Both the position numbers and the translations under genes were made by a program. Below, piece by piece: positions 45,401 to 54,400 of a stretch of DNA of 64,000 nt. Source of the DNA: Hippopus hippopus (lineage: Eukaryota; Mollusca; Bivalvia; Cardiida; Cardiidae); assembly GCA_946811185.2 (NCBI GenBank), contig OX328101.1, positions 33,960,122 to 34,024,121 on the forward strand, in the 5' to 3' direction. Position 1 is the stretch's first letter, and every line of letters starts with the position of its first letter. Below the pieces are notes generated by a model, which saw only the letters and a program-made list of their open reading frames with translations, was not told the DNA's origin and did not search any database.

Positions 45401-48400
45401 GCTGCCTAGTGATAGAAGGAAAAAAGTATACAGTCAAGTTTACGCTTATACCATTAAATCTGAGCCATGCTCTGTGAAAAGGGGGCTTAATGCATCTGCA
45501 AAAATCATCGACCCATGTCAGCCTGTGCAATCCACTTTTTCCGATTGGTCAATTTTCTGCAGCTCAAAGGACCAGTGTACCTCATGCTTCAGTAACTTTG
45601 TATACAAAATTAATTTTACGGATCCACATTACTATGATGACTTGCTTAGTGTCATGCATCATGGAGATGCATTAAACCCCATTTTTCCAGAGCATGGCTC
45701 ATTCTATTTGAACCCTTTCGGAACTTAACGGGCCGGACCCTGTAGCTCAGTTGTTAACGTTCATGGCTTCATACCATGAGGTCGCTGGTTTCATTCCAAC
45801 TCGGATCAATAATAGCCATTTAGATAGAAATCCGCCCTCTCTCTAGGCTTATCATTGTTTCAACGATGTTTGTTTAAAAAGTAGCCATTGGCTCGTTAAT
45901 AATATTGCCCCTATATTCTTTCTAAGCCAAGCTGCTTTCCCACATAATCATCGCCGAAACAATTATCAGCGGTGAGGGGGGAATGAACGCTGTCGCAATA
46001 CTATCATCAATCCTCGTTAAGACATTTGCCGAGTTTGGGAAGCTGCTGGCCCATAGTTTCAGGTTCCGTACGTTACGGCCTGAGCTACCCGGCTCGGCAA
46101 ATGTAAGTTTACTTTAGACTAGAGAGAAAGGAAATGTGTAATGTCGATATAATATGGGTTGTTTGTTTTCCATCGATCGTTATTAACCCTTATCCTGCTA
46201 AATAAGTGAAATGAAACTTTCAAGTTGATAGTATAAACTCAAACTTTAGCTATTTCAAAGATATTTTAGGACGAAAGATATCTCCCTAACGGGCAGTGTA
46301 TATCCAAGATCAGACTGCACGTTCTGTGCAGTCTGATCTTGGATGTACATTGTCCGCAAAAGGTCCGTGAGTCGCACTTAGCAGCTTAAGGGATAAAGCG
46401 ACAAAATTTTGGACTGCACCCAATCGAAAGCATCTGCAGACTAAATATTAATTTTAATTCAAATGATGATGATTTCTGTCTTTGACAGGCTAGAAAACAT
46501 TGTGGTAAAAGAAGAAAATGCTGGTTACCAGCTTTTTACCCTTTTCCCATAATTGTTTACAAAAGCCTTCTCTTCTAGGGTCGTTAAAATTTGGAATTGT
46601 GTGGTAAAGGGTTAAATCAGTCACTCCTTTCACTTCCGCGTTCTTTATCTTTCCCAGTTATCGATTTAAACGAACAAGGTTTGCCAGTAAAGTCACTTTC
46701 AAAATGGCCTTTTCATCTCTTTAGCTAATTATACTGCATGATTAATGTAGATATATTTATATTATTTATATAGATATAACAGGAACGAAAGTTACAAAGT
46801 AGAAATATTTGTTGAAGAAGTTTTTTCTTTTTAAATTGTATTTAATTTAAAAAAAAGTCATTTAAGCACTATACGATTAGATGTTGTTTTTCATGTTTTT
46901 GAGAAAATCCTAACAAAACCAGTTCATTATCATTCTCTTTCAAATATGGCTTTAAAACATATATATAGCCAAGTAGCCAAAAATACATGAAGACAACCAT
47001 TATCTCCCGCTAGATGGCATTCTACAAATACACATCTATCTAATTTGGGCATTCTGGGTACAGAACCGGACTACTTTTCAAAACAACCGTTACTTTGAAT
47101 TTCAAAATGAAAATAAACGTTTACTCAATAAAACGCTACCTGGTGCGATTCATTCAGCTATGATCGGCTAGCATGTAACCTATACATCGGCCATTTATTA
47201 AAACAGCCCCTACATGCTTGGGTAATAGGCTAATAGCTTCGGTATAAGCCCTAGTTTTCCCAGGTATACGGGAATGGGTGATGCGTCATAGCAGACAGGT
47301 CGAATCTTCGAAGAATATGACATGCGCAGACAACGTGAGGCATTTCCCAGTCCTTGACATTTTACTATAAAGTGTTCTTTCCTGTTTTGTAATGGGGTAG
47401 CCTTTATAGCGTAACAAGAGATAAATACATTATGAAATACATGTTTACACTACTTGGTCAGTTGCCAGTAAGCTCGATGTCGGATTGGAACCAATATGCC
47501 TAAACGAATTCAATTTCGTTATGAATAAGTTATACTCTGGCAAATTTGGTGTCATCACATAATTATGGATTCATAAAATACATTTTGTCTAACTACGTAC
47601 CGGATCATGAGATAGACTGGTCCTTTAACATGCATGAAATTGACAAATAACAAATAGTTTCGACCAACGTCGGCCTGTGCGGGCTGACCTGGGTCGAATA
47701 CTTTTTGCAGATGCATTGACTCCCTTTTTCACAGAGTATGAACACAGTCTATGGTCAGTTGCGCGGTAAGCTTACTCGATAGAGTCGCTCGTCTATTCAA
47801 AGGTCACTGGCGCCATTTCAGGTAAATTAAGCTTGTAGTATTTAGGTCCCCCTTTAGAACAAACAGTCGGGTCCTTATGATTTTTATTTTCCCACAAAAC
47901 ATCAACTTTTTTCCAGACATGTTCTTAAAACAAAATCTAGTTTCACGCTGCTTAGGATAACTGGAGTTTTTTCACTGTAACAACGAATTTGGCCATACTC
48001 TGGTAAAAAGGGGGTTTAATGCATCTCCGTGATGCATTATAATACCTGGGACATTCGGATATTTGCGTAAAGTGTCGTCTCGGATCAGCCTGCGCACACC
48101 GCGCAGCCTAATCCTAAACGACACTTTCCGTTTTTATGTAATTTTCTGTTTTGCGCAAGTCTGCTGTAGCACAAAATCTAATGTAGTCGTAAAGTGCCGT
48201 CTCGGATTAGTCTGCGCGGGCTGCGCAGGCTGATCCGAGACGACAGTTTACGCAATGTCCGAATGTCCCTTTTCGCGTGTTGCAAGCCAATTATCAAGCA
48301 AGTCATATCATGATTAACCATGAATCCATTAAATTCATTTTGTCTAACAAGCGAGTCATAATGTAGAATGGTCCATTAACATGTAGAATATTGCACAGTT

Positions 48401-51400
48401 TCGACCCATGTAAGCGTGCTCAGTCAGCGCAGGCTGACATCGGTCGATACTTTTTGCAGATGCTTTAACCCCTTTTTCACAGAGCATGGCTCAGTTGTAA
48501 TTGTTTATTCGTGAGGAAGTGTCACGTATAGGAGTCAGATTTTGTGGAAGTTTAAAAAGTCTCTGTAACATAGGTAACCCTTAACCTGCTAAATAACTAA
48601 CGTGAAGATTTCAATTCGATAGTAAAAACCAAAATATTTCTATTTCAAAGTTATGTTTTGGTAAATAATATCTCCTTATCGGACAGTGCAGATCAAAGAT
48701 CAGACTGCACGTTCTGTGCAGTCTGATCTTGATCTACACTGTCCGCAAAAGGTCCGTGAGTCGCGCTTAGCAGCCAAAGGGCTAAGATAAGTCAATGCTC
48801 TTGAAAAAGTGAGCATCGCTGTATTTATGTATACAAATTCTAAAAACCTTCGATACAGCTTTCCAAAACATAGACAAACTGATAAACTTACTGTTGTTTC
48901 TGCTGTTACCGTAATAAAAAAAACTAGTGAAGAAACTGTGCCCATCGCTAGATTTTTATAAAAATAATCATGAAAAATACTCAAGCTAGATTTTTATAAA
49001 AAAGAATTATGTAGAATACTCAATGAAAAATCAAAAACATGAAAACTATCTAAAAAGAGAGATGTGCATTGACAAATCATACAAAGTAACCCCCCCCCCC
49101 CCCCCCACACACACACTCATTCCGTGAAATTCTAGTAAATTCGTTCATGAGGTCCGAAGGCTAGTTAAAAAAAGGGATCGGTCACTACAAAATTTTAGAC
49201 TTCAAAATAGAAAGGATTTGCAGAGAACAAAAGTAATAAAATGTGACTCAAAGGTTAAAATTTTGCTGTTGACCGGTAGAAAGCATTGTGGGAAAAGCAG
49301 AAAATGATCCTAACCAGCATTTTCACTTCCTATAATGTTTAAAAGCTGTTTCAAATAGGGTCGTTCAAAGTCTAATATGATAAAGGGTCAGATGTGACGA
49401 AAAAAGAACTGTACAGACGTAAGGATTAGTATAATTATGTCTAAAGGTAAGAGGACAGAATAGTTAAGTGAATCCTTTTACAAACTATTCCTGACAAGAG
49501 ATAAGCAGATAGAATTTGAGAATAATTTTAGCTGATAGAAAGCCCGGATAGCGCTTGAAGAAGTGCTCGATATAATTATTCAAAGTTTAAAGCAAGTCCA
49601 TGATATTTCTTTCCATTAAAAATTATAGGCATACTTGGTTTCCACTCCAATTTTCTTCTCGTGATACGATCTTTAAGCCTTTACCAAATACTCACGTGTT
49701 TTAGTGACCATGCGGAGGAGGCCTTTTGGAAAACATTGTTCAAAAAGGAAAAATGCTAGTTAATACATCATTCCTACTCTCTCTCTCTCTCTCCCTCGTG
49801 TCACTTAGACTAATCTATCTCTTGTCAGGAATAGCTTGTAAAAGCTTTACGACGAGTTAAGGATTCACTTCTATTCTGTCTTCTTACAAGCTATTCCTTG
49901 TTATATAAGCTTTGTTAAGAAAATTGAACCATACTAACTCAAAAACCCGTGGGTAAGCTAAGAGATATTCGAGACAAAAAAAAAAATTATATTCTGTTCT
50001 ATTCTTTATTACATAAAGGACGGAGACGAGACGTTAATGACAAGTTGTTTGTGCATCCCTTCAGTGTAATAAACATGTTCGGCAAAAATGACATCTCGCC
50101 ATAAAAGCAGACAAGTGAGGATTTTCTATTTTACCTCTGTGTAAAGACTTGACTCATCATAATAAACCTACTGCTATTTATGCCTATGTAGTTGACAGGT
50201 TTTGAAAACGTTTATGGAAAAGGAGCAATATTGTGTTTCTAGCAAATGCTCTATTTTCTATTGCGCTGTTGAAAAACAGGATAGTTTAGCATACCGTTTA
50301 ATGCGTTAAGCGATGAATGAATGCATAAAAGGGACCTTTTCAAAGAGGAAAAGTAGTCAAAAAATTGCTGTTTCGTGACTGTTTTGGTCAGAAACAAAAT
50401 AGCAGATATTGCAGATCCAAGATCAGAATGTATTTTCTGTGCAGACTGATATTGGACTGCAATATCCCGATGAGCACCCATAACAGAGTTCAGCTCTTTA
50501 AAGAGGCCATTATACTCATTTTCAGCCAGTTTTAACTCATTTTGTCGTTATTTTATCAAACTATAGTCATTCTTATATCTTCATGCCAAATATTGCGCCT
50601 AACGGTTGCAAGGTTGCTTAGATTACGGTCGACAGAAAATGCATTTCGCTGAGTTTCGGCCTTCTATGTAAACAGACTCGTCGTTTCCGGTTTTTGAATC
50701 GAACATTTCGATATATCCGTTATACACTCGGGTAGATTCGTATGATGATCATGCATTCTGTCACGTGACTATATTTGACCTTCGCCCTGCGTCTAATGAG
50801 GTAAACAAAGGAAAATGGAGGCTTCTCTGTTGCAGCCTTGATTTTCAGACGGAGGTCGCGGCCTATATGCAAATTACACCGTATCCGACTCTAGGTGGAA
50901 ACCAACGATAAAATTTCCGTGACGCACCGCCATTGTTTACAGCTTCGATCGTCAGCCAGTTTTCTTCTGACCAATGTTCGGTTTTTAATACAAATCTCCG
51001 TGTTTCTTTTTTTCAATTACACCATATATGTCGGTACTTTATCCATGTTTACACAAAGGACTGATTTCTGTACCATTCTAAATTGTTTGAAATTTAACAG
51101 CGTTTTTGCTCACCGGCTGTAGACGGGCATCTTTAAAGGCTGAAGAAGTTATTTTCCCTTCCCGAAAATTTGTTGTCGTGCTGTATTTTTCGGCGAAGCT
51201 GAATGTGCTGGCTTTTGACCTATTTTTCGGTACTGACAATAAATGAATAAATAGAAATTCGTGATTAGTTAAAAATGCAGGCATGTATATTCTAAGGGCC
51301 CCTGTGGTAAAACAAAATGTGGACATGTTTATTCTAAGGGCCCCTGCGTATTTTCAAGCAAATTTACGCTGTTTTAAAGATAGTTCTTGTTTCAATAGTT

Positions 51401-54400
51401 TTTGGTAGGTATAGGAATTATGACCTGTATTAATGGTCGAAGCCATTAGCGTAAGAATACAACTTTTGATGTCAAGACAGACGACAACTTTTGACAAATT
51501 AATCTAAAAGCAGAAATACATGTAACTTGCTCTATTAATGAAGTTGATTGCTCCTTTTCCACAATGCTTTCCATGCAGTTTAAATAGTCGTTGAAATATA
51601 CAAGGCGGCTGCCCTCGAAAATTCTTGTGGGATTATAAGATAATTTTCTCTTGCAACGATTTAATGACATCTATATACTGCTAAATCTACTATCTTTGCT
51701 CTAGTAAGTAAAAAGCGCCTAACAAATATCGGACAACATAGATCGAGATCTGACTACATGTGGCACGTCTTGGTATACACCATCAGATCTTAAGACTGGA
51801 ATTTAAATAGCACCAATGTGGTCAGTGCAGATCTTCGTTAGCGCTTTGATTATTTTGATCTGTGCGATTGAAGTACTATCTTAAGAATGTTCATTTTCGT
51901 CCGGTTTCGCCCCATTGCTTTTAACAAGATACTGCTTTGTGCTTGAGCTTATTGACAGAGTTTATCATGCTTACTACTTTATTGTTTTTGATTATATAAA
52001 AAAGGCGATTTTTTTTTTCAATCATACCGAGTGGTTGACAGGAAAACTAGATATTGTTCGCTGTTTACGTCAAATTCCAAGCAGAATTCTCCTCTGTAAC
52101 TTTACGATATTCTTCTTTGTAAAGAGTAGAGATCGCTTTCCGCCTTGTATCTGCGAGAGAACACTGTCCAGTATTAAGAAACGTTCATTTTCCGGGTTGA
52201 AAGAAAAGATGCGGCTACCGTTTACTCTGCAGGCCTGAAAAGCCATGTGCTGTTGTAACACTTCTCTTTGTTGGGTTTTTCTTCAACGAAATACTGTATG
52301 AAAGGCATGTGCAAACACATATTACTAGAAGAACGTGTAGCGTGATCTCGGATGTTCAATGATATATTGCAGGCAGTCTCGATCAGGCAAGCAACTGCCT
52401 CTCCAACCGACTGAAAGAAGTCTCTTTCCAACTACTAATCAAGCATATAAGGAATGTTAACTAATATTTAAAGATGTTTTAAGAGACGCCATTTAAACTT
52501 TCCGGTATCTATCTATCTATCTGTCTGTCTGTCTATCTATCTCTCTACCATCCCTTCACCCATCCACCTCTCTCTCTGTCTCTCTCTCCCTGTATTTATC
52601 TATCTACTAGTATCTCTCAAGAGTTAAAAGTTCGTTTACAAGGATAAAATATTTGACTGCAACTTTATCTTGATCTACACTGTAAGTAAAAGTACTTAGA
52701 ATTGCGGTCAACATGATAAAGGTTACTGGTTGTCACTGTTAAACATGAAGTTTTATCACGAGGAACAATATGTCAATCATTAGACACAAATGAGTTCATC
52801 AATTAACCCTTTACCTGCTATGCTTTGTATAAATTTGCGGAAAGTATAGACCAAATTCAGCCTATTGATACGTGCAGTCTAATTTTGGTTTAGATCCTCT
52901 CTTTCTAGATTAATGGTCTCAGGCATAGAATTTCCATTAAATCCAAATTTGAACGTAGTCAAGTGTATTTCTGTGTCATTTTCAGTTTGAGAATGATAGA
53001 TTTAACGGAAGAAAAGCTGACCTGAAAAATGATTGGTTGAGAGAAGTTTCGCCACAAATAGTCACAAAGTACATGTATGAGTGGTTGTATACGGAAGCAA
53101 TGTAAAAAAAAAAAACCAGATACAAAACCATCAGACGTTTAGTTTTGTATATATAGGTGAGAATGATGATGGAGTACTAAATAGTCTGCAACACGCGAAA
53201 AGGGGCATTCGGGCATTTGCGTACAGTGTAGTCTCGGATCAGCCTGCGCAATCTGCGCAGGCTAATCCGAAACAACACTGTCCGTTTTTATGTAATTTTC
53301 TGTTTTGCCCAAGTCTACTGAAGAACAAAATCTAACGTAGTCGTAAAGTGCCGTCTCGGATTAACCTGCGCGGACTGCGCAGGCTGATCCGAGACGACAC
53401 TTTACGCAAATGTCCGAATGCCCCTTTTCGCGTATTGCAACCCATATATCAGAGCGGTGCTCCAGCAAAGAGGGTTAAATCTCCGTGATGCATTATACCA
53501 GAGAAGTCATCATATAATTATGGATTCATAAAACTCATTTTGTCCAAGAACGGACTGAATCATAAGGTAGAATGGTCCTTTTGACACGCAGAAAAAATTG
53601 ATATAAACAGCAAAATTCTTCGACCCAGGTCAGTCTGCGGATGCAGCCCTGAATCGGTATTTTCACAGATGCATTAAACTCTTTTTTCATGGGGCATTTC
53701 TCATCTGTAATTACAGTGAGGTATTGGTTGAAATCTTGACATCGAGCAACGGCTGTTTAATTTTGGTAAATGCTAATTAACTTAAATATATCATGATTTA
53801 ACAGCCTAATTGACAATAAACAACAAGGTTTGGACCAATCAGATTGTCCCGCGTTCCGTCTAATTCATCAGTGTATATCACGTGTCTGTAGCCTGTCTAA
53901 GAACTCTCTTAACCAGACGACAAAGTTTTGGACTCGTCCATATTCAGAGCAATTGCAGACGACAATGTAAATGTGACTCAAATGATGGGATTTGTCTCTG
54001 AGACAATAGAAAACAATGTGGGAAAAGGAGAGACTGCTGGTTACCGGCATTTTCTCCTTTGACTATGTTTATTTCAATAGCCATCTTCCTCTTGGTAGTA
54101 AATTACGTGTATCGTTCGCAGAAAAGGACAATTAAGGTTTTTACTTAATTGTTTTTCTTGTCTCCTGGATTCGTTTCTACTCTCCTGTCGACGTCTTATG
54201 TATTCCTTAACCCTTTACCACTCAATCCCAAGTTTTATTGAGCCTAGAGAAGAAGGCTTTCGAAAACATTGTTGGGAACTAGCAAATCCTTTGAATTTGG
54301 TCCAGTCCAAATTTTGTCGTTTGGTTAAGTGTTAACCACCCGTACATACGATAGATACATGTACGTTATCAAAGCTGACCTGCAAAACGTGGAGTTTTTA

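Noticed and set aside
52222..52431. Frame with SVGEAVACLIETACNISLN after an acceptor-like TTCTTTCAG
   Set aside because: The phase is incompatible with exons 1 and 2 and there is no good donor. The similarity to the six-Cys domain is slight.
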